DNA of 64,000 nucleotides from Chrysopilus asiliformis (Eukaryota; Arthropoda; Insecta; Diptera; Rhagionidae): contig OZ035960.1 of the NCBI GenBank assembly GCA_964034945.1, positions 107,975,933 to 108,039,932 of the forward strand. The letters run 5' to 3'. The notes beneath the pieces are model-generated. The model was not told where the DNA came from and did no database searches. It saw nothing but the letters and a program-made list of their open reading frames with translations. Of this stretch, positions 54,029-64,000 are shown piece after piece (position 1 is the stretch's first letter; every line of letters begins with the position of its first letter). Made by a program: the position numbers and the translations under genes.

Positions 54029-55546
54029 AAGGCCCAACTATAATGTGCATAAGCTGACTTAAGCAAATTTCAAAAGTCAACGAAAATTTGCTTATGCACA
54101 TAAGCAAGACATAATGAACTTAAAGGAATAAGGTCTTGTCAAAATATGACATCAATATGTTGAAACGTCATCGTACTTGTTGAAATACTGCGAATTACTT
54201 TTTATAAATAAGCACTTGTGGTCTCTAACACTTCCTATTAAAATATCGCAAAAACTATTCACAATTTCTTCTGACATGACTTTTGACAAATTGTCTTGTT
54301 CTGTCTCTTTCACTTTTCCGTATGTTCGAGCGCTCCCAGTCGCTTTGCTTAAGTTCAACGAAACCGAAATGAAACTTAACGAAAGTCCCCAAACAGCATC
54401 GAAAAGTACGGGAACATGAGATTTGTTCTTTGCGACTTGAAAGAGTAGAAATTTACACAATCGGGATTAAAAATTTACACCTATAATTCACATCCGCGTA
54501 AAAGAAGCGAAAGAAGTGACGAGCACGATCTTTGGGGCAACATTCGCTTCATGAAAATCCTGCGGCGATAGAGCAGCATTTGATGGTTTTCGGGCCGAAA
54601 TAGTGATTGGCTGTGGAGCCTGAACGTCAGTTTAATTTTGAAGAAGCGTGTGATGGAAAAAGTGACGAAACTGCTACCACTAAAGTTTCATTAAAGCTCC
54701 CCGTCTGAGAAACACCAAAAAAAAATTGATGCCTTCAGCCGCCATATTTCTCACTGACATTTGATGGAAACGATTTCGTTTCGAGAATTAAATTTCTTAT
54801 TTCAGGCGAATGACTGAAGGATATTGCATAAAAAGTGGATAGCAGACATTTTTGAAACAGCGCAATTTTATTGGCATCAAAATTTTATTGCAAAAGAAAA
54901 AATAAATTTGACCGGTAAAATAAAATTAAAGAAATTTTTCATTAAAAACTAAATAATTTGATGGCCCATTAAAATTTGTTTAAATTTCAGATCCAATATT
55001 GCCGAAAAATTTTAATGGCAATTAAAATCACGACATGCAATCGGAAGAAAAGTCCATTATAAAATAATACTCCACAAAAAGTTTCCATTAATTTATCGCC
55101 ATTAGATTTTTCTTGTTCGTTTCTGTTTACGTTTTTATTGTTCATCTCTGTTGACTCACCCAAGCTAAGTAAGAATTCGAGGGAGAAAGAAAACCCGCTC
55201 GATGATTTGTGTAATTGTGTGATATGCACGTCAGATGACGCTCGCGCATGAGGCTACTAATTATGTCCCTGTCGTTATATTTGCGACGTAGCAAACCGCA
55301 GAAAAGTGTTCCCCACTATGTGTGTCGTTGCGCGTCTCATACGCACGACTAAGGACGTGTTTTCTACATAAATTGCTTATCGCCGTGATCTGCATGGTGA
55401 CGAACTATGGGGATAAACATCATATTTGCTACCTAAAATGCTATTTGGGTCGCGTATTCCCATTATGGTTTGAGTATACAATTTTCGTGTTGTCGTACCA
55501 TTGCATTAGTTAACTTAAGTCAGCTTATGCACATTATAGTTGGGCC
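54029..55546. mobile_element. ~1.5-kb DNA element with perfect ~35-bp inverted ends
   Basis: The left end AAGGCCCAACTATAATGTGC continues ATAAGCTGACTTAAG and is matched perfectly in inverse orientation at the right end (about 55514-55548). TTAA follows on the right and TAAA precedes on the left, compatible with one damaged TTAA duplication. Both flanks join into one copy of another repeat family (53930-54028 plus 55549-55775), so it inserted there. No transposase motif is seen. Overlapping frames of 80-102 codons inside are open on both strands. Confidence 0.8.
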
Positions 55547-55554
55547 TTAAAAGA

Positions 55555-55775
55555 CGCCCGAACTCGATATTTTTCATATAAAACTCCCAGAATAAATTCA
55601 AATTTTGACAACTTTTTCTAAGCGATTTTATTCTGCGATAGATTTTGTGGAAAAAATTCTGATTGAAATTCGCGGGTTTCATTCAGAATTTGTTCCACGA
55701 ATTTTATTTATCTACCGCTTAGTTGTAAAAATTTGAATTTATTCGGTCAATTGTCGCAAGTGTAAACGAGGCCTA
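55555..55775 (-). repeat. Right half of the 'TTTATTTATCTACCGC' repeat, split by the 54-kb element
   Basis: It matches 61.6-61.85 kb (CGCGAATTTATTTATCTATC, GTAAACGAGGCCT) in reverse arrangement. Its other half is at 53930-54028 (GTTTACACTACGAAACAAAA). Confidence 0.6.
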
Positions 55776-55870
55776 GAGTTTTTCAAAAGATTTAGGCTAT
55801 TTCTGGGTTTTTTAAGGACAAAAAACTTTTGCAAAAAACTTTAACACGCCAACGACTGGTATGCAAGCTA

Positions 55871-56141
55871 CACTCCTCAGAAAAATGTTCAGGTCAACTT
55901 TTTGTCAGGTTAACTCTGACCTTACAGAGGTTTCTGTAAGCCAGCTAGCGGTCAGAGTTAACCTATCTAAGGTCAACTCGTGCAGCTCCCAATGCCCTAC
56001 TTCACCTGCTGGTGGCTTAATTTCAGAATTTCTCCGACCACAGGTCAACTCAGTTTTACTTGCCCACATGCAGGCGAACGCGCGCCTGCCCGAGGCCAAT
56101 TACGCCGTACGTAGGTCGTCGAGTTAGCCTCCATTTTTCTG
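55871..56141 (-). mobile_element. CACTCAG-family MITE, copy 2 (inverted)
   Basis: The body is nearly identical to copies 1 and 3 in reverse complement. The left end reads CACTCCTCAGAAAAATG and the right end stops at CCATTTTTCTG, without the outer AGTG, so its termini are damaged. Confidence 0.9.
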
Positions 56142-56870
56142 CTATAGTAGAGTATAAAAAAAAGTACAAAACCTCTGCCGTTTTCGTCTTCCCTACGTAG
56201 CAAATTTGTACAAAAAAAGTCTCACCATATACGGTATGCAAAGATTTTAATTTTTTATCTACATTCTACTTACATAGTTCTCTGTATATGCAAATGAATG
56301 CCACTATTTTTTGTACTAAGAAAATGTGATATAGTTTTTATGAAGTCCTCTTAACACCAAAATCTTTTTCAAGTGCTGTTACAAACTGATAAGAACCACT
56401 TAATCCTTCCACTTGTTATCATCGTGGCTCAATTTGAATACAAAAGGACCGAAAAAACTTAATCTAATTATGGATCGATTTTTTTTTTCTTTGCTGGTTT
56501 CACTTTTAGGTTATTACCATGGATTTTGTTTGCACTTAAAAATTTTAATGAGTAGTTAAACTAGAACAGTAAATATCTTAAATTTTAATAATTTATTCAA
56601 GTTTTTAAATTTGAAAAGATTTCTGCGGCAGCCACTTAAGGGAAGGAATTGATTGCCTCAAGTTGAATTTCGATTAGCAGTAAAGAATTCATCTATAATG
56701 GATTTTATCAATTTGTCTGGTTTATTAAGCGTTTTACCACTTTATCTTTAATGCATTATCATCAAGAAAGGAAGTTTTCTAGTCTGACATATTTTCTCTC
56801 ATAATCCACAAATCAGATAAAACTCGTCTCTTCGCTTCTCTGATGCATAAAAGAATTCCGCAATGAAAAA
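56142..56870. other. Intron or intergenic DNA, no gene recognised
   Basis: AT-rich, with short frames only. Confidence 0.4.
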
Positions 56871-56874
56871 TTAC

Positions 56875-57119
56875 CGGGGGTGGAATAGCGTAAGGTGGCA
56901 TGTGATAGTGACTGCCACTTGTCGATTTTTTTATCTTAAATAAGATGAACTCTCCAAATTTTTGACAAGATTTTCTAATAAAAAGCGACAACTAAAAGAA
57001 AATCACCACTTTGTGATTCCATCTTGATAAAAATTTGTAATATTTTCACACTGCCGAGTTCGAAATAATTGGCGAGTGGCAGTCACTATCACTTGTCACC
57101 GTACACAATTCCACCCCTG
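56875..57119. mobile_element. 245-bp MITE with CAGGGGTGG-type inverted ends
   Basis: The left arm CGGGGGTGGAATAGCGTAAG and the right arm ending GTACACAATTCCACCCCTG pair over about 45 bp, including GTGATAGTGACTGCCAC. CAGGGGTGG ends suggest a hAT-type element. The expected 8-bp duplication is not clear. Confidence 0.75.
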
Positions 57120-57710
57120 ATGGTAACCTCAAATATCCTTTTTGTCATTGCTTTTGAAATCTCGGAAATTATGCTAAGCGCAGTGTTTTTAGAAAATCTC
57201 ATCAATTTGGCAAAAAAAAAAATATCTTCAATTAATTTGAATTAAACATGTTCTCGGGTATTTCCTTGTGATAAGTGACATCAAATGATTTGCTTCTGTT
57301 GCTTTTTAATTATGTGTCCTATCAATGGATCTCTTTCAAAGGAAGATTTCATAAATTAATCACGACGATCAACTGAATTTCATGTATGCGAGAGGAAGAG
57401 TGGATAAAACTTGAAGATAGATTTAGTTCCCGTAATTGAATGTAAACAATTCCCGTGGGCGATTCACATTTTCCAATGTATACAATATACCCGTAAAGCG
57501 GAACCATTCCATGTGTTGTTTGTTGGATATAAGCATTTCAGCAGACATTACAATATTTTACGACTTATCAGGGATTGAGCATATGTCGAGATATGAGAGA
57601 GTTTATACCACTAAAAGCAGCAAACATAAAATCATAACATCATCTATATATGAGATTAATTGCTGAGTGCAAATAATACTGTGGAAATTTCCACTTAAAA
57701 TTTTAACTAT
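57120..57710. other. Intron or intergenic DNA, no gene recognised
   Basis: One 76-codon frame (57436-57666, +) has no motif that I know. Confidence 0.35.
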
Positions 57711-57910
57711 AGTCGAAGTAATCTCTGTCGATTTTTTAAAAGCTCTTATTGAGCTTGCTTTTGAAAAGCTTTTATTTAGCTTGCTTTTTAAAAGCTTTTA
57801 AAAACCTTTTATATAACTAGCTTTTTAAAAGCTTTTATTTAGCTTGGTTTTTTGTTTGTTTGTTTGTCAGGGTCAAATCTTGTAACCGAATTTTGACATA
57901 CTTCACCATA

Positions 57911-58271
57911 CACGCTGACAAAAATATAGTAAATCTAACTATTTTATAATAGGAAATTGATGCTATTACTAAAATAGTTAATTTCAGTTACATAATACAG
58001 TAGAATTCCGATAATTCGTATTTCAAGGAACCAGCAAATTCATACGAATTAGCGGGATATACGAATTATCGGGGTACGAATTATCGGGATTCTACTGTAG
58101 TTAATTTTAATTGAAATAACAGTCAATTTAAGTAAATTTTACTACTAAGTAGTTAAATTTCCTTAAAAATTGTCGATTTTTACTACTTTTTGTAATTGAA
58201 ATTAACTATTTTAGTAATATTCACGATTTCTTATTATAAAATAATTAAATTTACTATCTTTTCTCTGCGTG
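57911..58271. mobile_element. 361-bp mariner-type MITE flanked by TA
   Basis: The left arm CACGCTGACAAAAATATAGT continues AAATCTAACTATTTTATAATA and pairs with the right arm ending TTTACTATCTTTTCTCTGCGTG. TA lies on both sides (57909-57910 and 58272-58273). It interrupts a dispersed repeat and itself contains the 100-bp element at 57998-58097. Confidence 0.85.
57998..58097. mobile_element. 100-bp pogo-like MITE nested in the 361-bp MITE
   Basis: The ends CAGTAGAATTCCGATAATTCG and the inverse CGAATTATCGGGATTCTACTG are flanked by TA (57996-57997 and 58098-58099). An internal GATAATTCGTA-type motif is repeated. It is related in style to 41358-41500 (CAGT ends). Confidence 0.87.
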
Positions 58272-58479
58272 TATGCGATTGACTTGAAATTTGGCACACA
58301 GACGTAACTTCAGCGACAATACAAAAAAAACTAAGATGGCGGCTGTCAGGTGCCATGTTATATAAATAAATTATGCTTAGTTACCCATAATGTGGAATCT
58401 AAAATGAATTAGCTTGGAAAAATATTTATAAGTTCATTTTTTGAACGACGGAAAAAACAAAATGGCGTCCGCACGACGC

Positions 58480-59110
58480 TGTTTTGTCAAACCGGTATGA
58501 ATGTATGAATGTGGCATCCACGTGGCAATCGAACTATTCCCTTCTCGCTCTCCCATACAAAAGGAAAAGATTTTTGCAATTTTCTCGAAAACGGCTCATT
58601 TTTCGAAAGATTTGTTTAGGGGAAAAGTGTTTAGAACATGATTCTACAAAACTCTTTCCTACATCAATATCCAACCGGACCACTCCTTCCCCCCTCTCCC
58701 TACAAATGGAAAAGATTTTTGCGATTATCTCGAAAACGGTTCATTTTTTTCCAAAGTCGCGTTCTATAGGTTTCTATGGGACAATAACAGCTTTCGAATG
58801 TAAAAAAACGCGTGGAAACCGAATAAGATTTACTGGCAGCAGTCGATCTTACAATATTTTCGTTACATACATACGAACGAGCACACAACACACGGACACA
58901 TAACACACCGGCAAACACACATACAGACATGTTCGGATTAGCGAACTGAACCGATGGGAATGTGTCCCTGGGGCGTGCGGGGCTTCGTTATGATTTCAGT
59001 TTTTGAAGTGATTTTAATACCTTTCTTATAAGTAAGAAAACTGAAAAAAAAACATAAGAAAAGCTATAATTGCCAGGGGCCAATCGTCAAGTACTCTATA
59101 TAAGGACAGA
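58480..59110. repeat. Composite of the tandem-core family and the 'TTCTATGGGACAATAAC' family
   Basis: Two C-rich/TTTTCTCGAAAACGG modules are followed by GTTTCTATGGGACAATAACA, an ACACAC-rich stretch (about 58875-58925), TACCTTTCTTATAAGTAAG, and the terminus AAGAAAAGCTATAATTGCCA at about 59060. No gene is seen. Confidence 0.65.
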
Positions 59111-60540
59111 CAAACTGTTAAATTATTTGGTCATCGAATATTTGAGTATAGTATAAGAATTAAAACAAGATTTTTAAGTTGAAAATCGATTTAAAAATCA
59201 TCCTATAATGATTTTCTAATAAACAATTCCAGACTACCTTTCAAAGCATCCGATAATGCCATTGTCCTATTGAATGACCGCAAAATGATGACCAATAATA
59301 GATCGTTACTGACAATGTTGAGCAATTTAATAACATAATTCTATTCATTTTCCATACACCATTCCCATAATCTCCACATTAAGATAACGAACGAAGAATA
59401 TGTTCTGCAGACATCATCCTGGAAATCTACTTCCATAGCCACAGCATTTGATTATTATTTCGATGCAAATTGAATGGAAGAAGCCACCCTGCTGGACACA
59501 ACTTGCTCTCAGATATCCTGAACAATGCCAGACTCTTCGGGCACACACCCTCATTTGAATGGGACAAGCACCCAAATTAAAATCCTGGATATTTTGGCCA
59601 CTGCTTCCCAGTTGCCCGTTCCCCCCTTCCTGTTTGGCAGAGGCCGACATCTGGATCAGTCTATGTATGGATGACAATGATTTTGGCTGTGAGAGGAATA
59701 ATATTTGTCATCTTTTGAGTTTCTTTTTCTTGGTTTTGTGTTTTTGGTGAAAATTTGGCACAAAGCCATTATTTCCGACTAAGAGATTCGAATGGTAAAC
59801 CTCTAAAAATGATGATGACGACAAGTGGATTCGAACGACAATCTAATAGCGTTTAAAGGATACTATGGGATCCTGTGGAACATGAAAATCCTTCTCTAGG
59901 GAAATTTTTTCATTGATTGCTTTCAGTCAATTCTCGATCTTAATTGGGCATAGTCTCGACATTTCCAAGTTTGTGATTTGGATTTTGCCAAAATAATAGG
60001 GAGCTGTAAATGAATACGAGATCATATAAAATCCATGGATGGGTATTTCGATGTTTATTCGGCTAGGATTCTCGTATTAGTACGTGGTCGGCTATTGCCA
60101 TAAACTCCTATCACAATCAAAAGTTATGTAGTGTCTCGTTTTAATATGGAAATAAGTTTTTCGTCTTCATATATGTTCATGGAAATTAGACTAACTCAGA
60201 GATGGCCGTCAGGAAAAGTCGAAAGTTGTCATTTTTGTGGTGGCTTTCCATTCGTGTACGCATAACTGATGAGCATCATGCAAAGTTATCCAGTTTTAAA
60301 ACTAGGACAATATTTTTACTTGCTAGCATTCTTGTTTTCATAGCCGCGATGATGAGTGTTTCATATTTTTCACATTTTTTTTTTGTTTATTTTCCTATGC
60401 GCTGTTAAACAAGGATTCACCAATGATAAGGGAAACCTAAGGCCAGACGCGCACTGCGATGGTAAACATGTAGAATGGTGTTAAAGTTGCAATTATATGG
60501 CATCCACGTTATTCATATAACTTTTGATAGATGAACATAA
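59111..60540. other. Intron or intergenic DNA, no gene recognised
   Basis: It is less repetitive than its surroundings. Frames of 60-87 codons (59414-59677 minus; 60202-60408 plus) have no recognisable motif. Confidence 0.4.
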
Positions 60541-61480
60541 AAAAACTACAATTGCCAGGGGCCAATCGCCAAATACTCGATATGGTGACAGACACACTCA
60601 GAAAAATGGAGGCTAACTCGACGACCTACATACGGCGTAATTGGCCTCGGGCAGGCGCGCGTTCGCCTGCATGTGGGCAAGTAAAACTGAGTTGACCTGT
60701 GGTCGGAGAAATTCTGAAATTAAGCCACCAGCAGGTGAAGTAGGGCATTGGGAGCTGCACGAGTTGACCTTAGATAGGTTAATTCTGACCGCTAGCTGGC
60801 TTACAGACACCTCTGTAAGGTCAGAGTTAACCTGACAAAAAGTTGACCTGGACATTTTTCTGAGTGCAGAATGTATATTAAGAAAATCAATTTGTATAGA
60901 AGAGGGGGAAAGGAGTGGTACGATGTATGGAACTGTTATATAAAATCATATTCTAAACAGATTTTACCTTTATAAATTTTTCAATACGACTCACCGTTTT
61001 CGAGAAAATTACGAAAAACTATTTCGTTTGAATGGACGAGGGAGAAGGAGTGGCCCAACTAGATTTTGAGGTATAGACAAGTTATATAAAATCCTAATTT
61101 AAATACATTTTACGTTAATAAATTTTTCGATACGATGCACAGTTTTCGAGAAAACAGGAAAAAAGTATTCCATTTATAGGGGAGAGGGGGGAAGCAGTGG
61201 CCTGATTGGATTTTGATGTATGGGTGAGTTATGCAAAATCCTATTATAAACACATTAAACCTGCGTAGATTTTTCAATACGACTCACCGTTTTTGATAAA
61301 ATTGTAAAAAACAATTTCGGGAGAGGGGAAGGAAGGGTCCGATTTTGCGCGTTCAAGAACTCAGCCTAGCCATTAACGAAAAGCGTAACTGTACAAAATT
61401 TCAAGTCTCTAGATCAATCCCTTCAAAAATTATCGTGTTCACGGACAGACAGACATACGGGCATGCGGAAATCAAAATCT
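60541..61480 (+). repeat. Tandem-core family copy with three or four modules, carrying a MITE
   Basis: It begins with the terminus CTACAATTGCCAGGGGCCAA and is interrupted by the MITE at 60595-60866. Three tandem modules of about 120-130 bp follow (near 60900-61015, 61030-61155 and 61175-61320), each with a G-rich tract, a GATTTTGA[G/T]GTAT block and CACCGTTTTCGAGAAAAT or a variant. It ends with CAAGTCTCTAGATCAATCCC and a short GACAGACAGACA (61443-61454). This is the clearest full-length layout of the family in the window. Confidence 0.75.
60595..60866 (+). mobile_element. CACTCAG-family MITE, copy 3 (272 bp)
   Basis: The ends CACTCAGAAAAATGG and CATTTTTCTGAGTG are intact, and the length is identical to copy 1. 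Only a few substitutions separate the two. The flanking dinucleotide is CA on both sides, consistent with a 2-bp duplication as at copy 1 (TG/TG). Confidence 0.92.
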
Positions 61481-61559
61481 TTTGTAATCTCTAAAACCCT
61501 AAACCTATTTCAACCGGAATACTTAACCTAATTCAATCGAACCGCTTTTTAAAGGCGTC

Positions 61560-61860
61560 CGCTTAAGGAGAAATGTGAAGAAAAATGTGGAAAATCGCCC
61601 AAAATCCAGTTTTCGCCAATTTTAATCAAAATTTATTCCGCGAATTTATTTATCTATCGCAGGATAATTTCACGTAGCAAAAGTTATCAAAATTAGAGTT
61701 TATTCCGGCGATTTTGTATAAAAAAATTCCAATTCCGCGTCTTCCGGGAATAAATTTCAGATTTTTGTGTCGTAGTGTAAACGGTTGTAAAACGTGAATC
61801 TAATGCCGCAGCATGTAACTCACGGAATAATATGTCAGCTGTAAACGAGGCCTTAAAGTA
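61560..61860 (+). repeat. Copy of the 'CGCGAATTTATTTATCTATCGC' repeat family
   Basis: It contains GCAGGATAATTTCACGTAGC, AGTTTATTCCGGCGATTTTG and GTGTAAACGGTTGTAAAACG. It is the uninterrupted version of the repeat split at 54.0-55.5 kb. Confidence 0.6.
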
Positions 61861-62925
61861 GATGTTCAGAAGAAAAACGAATTTTTCAAGTCCCTCTTGG
61901 CATATCCCGCAATTAAGGAATCACATGGCAAATCCGAATTAAACATTTTTTCTGTTTATTTTTCAAGTTTTTTATTCGGTCAAAATAGCATTCGGGAAAA
62001 TGAAAATGTTTCCTTTATGTGGGCTCGTGAATTTTCTTGACCCTCCATTGCCCGCATTGCGTTTTGACTACTATCTGAATCTTCTCGGCCCATTAAATAT
62101 ATTAAGAATGCTGAATTTAACTGCCTGGAACATTCGTTTTTGATGTCCACGAAGAATACTGAATCAAATTGAATCATCACACCGAACAATGGAAAACATA
62201 AAGAGGAAAACTTGAAAAAAAAAATAAAAGGAAAAACATGAAAATATTATAGCAAAAGCACAACCGAGCAAAAACACGAACCCCTAGAAATTATATTCAT
62301 TCAGTAGAGAAAAAAGTGTCTAGGATGTCCTAATTTTTCCTTCTTTTTGTCTCCTGTTTGGTTATTTTTGGGCTCCTCTTTTTTGATTTTTTTTGACTGG
62401 CTATTTTATGAGACAATTTCGTTTTGCTCCTTTTTACTATCCTCATTTTCATTCGCTTGATTCGCGTCCTTGACTACGAATTGTCCCATCTTAGCCCATG
62501 CCTGACCTACAACTGAAATTTTTTGATGACATATTTTTATGATTACTGGCTCACCGGGCTGAAATTAGATAAATTCTCATAATAGAAATTGAAATTAATT
62601 GTTTGAACGGAATTACAAATGTTATGAAATAATTGCTGGCATATTTTGTAATTTGTAATTTTTACTGTTGAACTTTATTGAATGGAATATTTTTGAGGAG
62701 TTTGTAAAATTTTTGAAAGGAGTTTTTGATGCAACAGATGTGATTTGCTTTGCGTTGATCAATGAATATTTAAAAAAGGTTTATTGAATAAAAGGAAAGT
62801 TTGCGAGTCCAAGTAATTTTCGTTCACAAATAAAATTCAATTTTTGTCTCTTTTAGTTGAAATTTTTACCTCATATTTTGTTTTTACGTCGATCTAAATG
62901 AGTATTTGACTAACAATCCGAAATG
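61861..62925. other. Intron or intergenic DNA, no gene recognised
   Basis: AT-rich. One 69-codon frame on the minus strand (61980-62189) has no recognisable motif. Confidence 0.4.
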
Positions 62926-62929
62926 AAAA

Positions 62930-63125
62930 GGAAACTACGTTATCCTTACAGGATTTTCCTTATCCTTACAGACTTCTTAATGTCAGAATCGGATTCAGCG
63001 ACCCCAAAAACCTCCAGATGAGATTTTTTCCGGAAAATTAGAGGAAAATGATAATCACATTATCCTAACAGGACCTTCCGTTATCCTTACGGACTTTTTC
63101 ACTCCAGAATCAGAATAGGTCGGCA
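62930..63125 (-). repeat. Two 'GGATAACG' modules in reverse orientation
   Basis: CGTTATCCTTACAGGATTTT, CCAAAAACCTCCAGATGAGA and CCTTCCGTTATCCTTACGGA are the reverse complement of the 12.5-kb array modules. Confidence 0.65.
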
Positions 63126-63479
63126 GGATTTTTTAGAGATTCGAATCTGTTCAATTTTTAATGCGTTGTAAAAAGTCAAAGTGACGCCCGGGGAAGAACT
63201 TTTTTACACCCCTTTCCCTGTTTTTCAAACTTTTATGCTGCACACAAAATATTTACGGAGAGATCTCATAATCATAAGTTTAATAATAAAATGCGGCTCA
63301 ACCAAATTTTCTTTTAATAAATATACGCTGCAGGCTACAAATTGTGGAAATAACTGCGACGCAGCCGAAAATTTTCGGTTTTAGGAGTAAATCGAATAAT
63401 CCTGGGCAAAAATTGAGTTTCCAGGATGCTAGGCCACCATGCCAAAATCCGAGTCTATCCCGGTTAATACGACGTGCAC

Positions 63480-63740
63480 TTTTTAGTAAACATATGAAAA
63501 ACTACAATTGCCAGGAGCCAATCTCCAAATACTCTATATGAGGACCTTAAAAAGTCGTACAAAAAATCCCATTTGTGCGGGGGAAGGGGAGAAGGAGCGG
63601 TCCGATTGAATTTTTATGTATGGTTGTGTAAAATCATTTTCTAAACGCATTTTACCTTAAAAAAAATGTCTATATGACTTACCGTTTTCGAGAAAATCGC
63701 TAAAAACTGTCTCATTTATATGGGCAAGGGCACGGAAAGT
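63480..63740 (+). repeat. GACAG/tandem-core family copy, one module
   Basis: The terminus CTACAATTGCCAGGAGCCAA is followed by GGAGCGGTCCGATTGAATTT and TTACCGTTTTCGAGAAAATC. There is no microsatellite within the visible part. Confidence 0.65.
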
Positions 63741-63864
63741 TCTCTGTTTAACACAAAATCCCCATACAATGCGTTAAATAGTTTGCTGGCTATCAGTTTA
63801 GAAGATGGGGAGGGGTGGGGGGGGGGGGGCAGAGGAGAAAATAATTGTTTTTGTCAAAGTCACC

Positions 63865-64000
63865 AGGGCTGTGGAATCGATAGCTCAACCTTCGACTCTG
63901 ACTCCGACTCCGGACAATTTAGAATATCCGACTACGACTCCGACTCCTAAAGCATCAGTTTTGTCCCGACTCCGCAACTTCGAATCCATAACCATGAAAG
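63865..64000. repeat. 'GGCTGTGGAATCGATAGCTC / GACTCCGACTCC' repeat running off the window
   Basis: CAGGGCTGTGGAATCGATAG is followed by GACTCTGACTCCGACTCCGG and CCGACTACGACTCCGACTCC. Repeats of GACTCC next to CTGTGGA[A/G]TCG are, as I remember, a widespread invertebrate repeat. The right end is outside the window. A G run of 13 or more precedes it near 63815-63830. Confidence 0.5.

Larger units (their letters stand above)
57715..58350 (+). repeat. 'GTCAGGGTCAAATCTTG' repeat interrupted by nested transposons
   Basis: Repeated AAAAGCTTTTATTTAGCTTG units (57740-57850) lead into TTTGTTTGTCAGGGTCAAAT. The expected continuation (GCGATTGACTTGAAATTTGG) appears only after the insertion at 57911-58271. 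The intact order is seen at 34240-34360. Confidence 0.75.

Overview
The window looks like AT-rich, repeat-dense, gene-poor nuclear DNA of an arthropod. Evidence for this is short (60-66 nt) introns, a Kv-channel-interacting-protein exon of the form I associate with arthropods, Ty3-type retrotransposon proteins and many short inverted-repeat transposons. I cannot name the species. Only one host gene is recognised with confidence: the first coding exon of a KChIP-family calcium sensor (42893-43051, + strand). Its next exon is not visible, so everything to the right may be one intron of more than 20 kb.

The centre (21118-33083) is a complete Ty3/Gypsy-class LTR retrotransposon on the minus strand. 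It has 4-bp target-site duplications (AACC), unusually long LTRs (about 2.8 kb) that appear to differ only by one T in a homopolymer, a tRNA-Lys-type primer-binding site, and intact gag and pol. Pol is read by -1 frameshifting at an A AAT TTT heptamer followed 7 nt later by a perfect 7-bp stem. Long LTRs, a Lys primer and 4-bp duplications recall the Osvaldo/Ulysses lineage of Drosophila (from memory, not searched).

The most unusual signal is on the opposite strand of this element. Each LTR carries a chain of splice-like sites defining up to six exons, with four introns of 60-66 nt and one of 363 nt. The chain leads to an ATG-initiated frame that, if spliced, runs out of the 3' LTR into internal element sequence (about 93 codons). 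This is a candidate antisense accessory gene of a retrotransposon.

The remainder is layered repeats. There are small terminal-inverted-repeat elements: hAT-like with an 8-bp duplication at 2.2 kb, piggyBac-like with TTAA at 16.1 and 20.0 kb, pogo/mariner-like with TA at 41.4 and 58.0 kb, and a 272-bp CACTCAG family at 8.0, 55.9 and 60.6 kb with a decayed copy at 53.6 kb. There are also several families made of tandem modules of roughly 120-135 bp next to GACAG-type microsatellites, an architecture resembling Helentron/pearl-type non-autonomous elements. One such 12-bp array is about 570 bp long and ends about 690 bp upstream of the KChIP start codon. Two stretches (10.65-12.0 kb and 38.74-39.8 kb) look like decayed coding sequence that I cannot identify. 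No tRNA, rRNA or CRISPR was seen.
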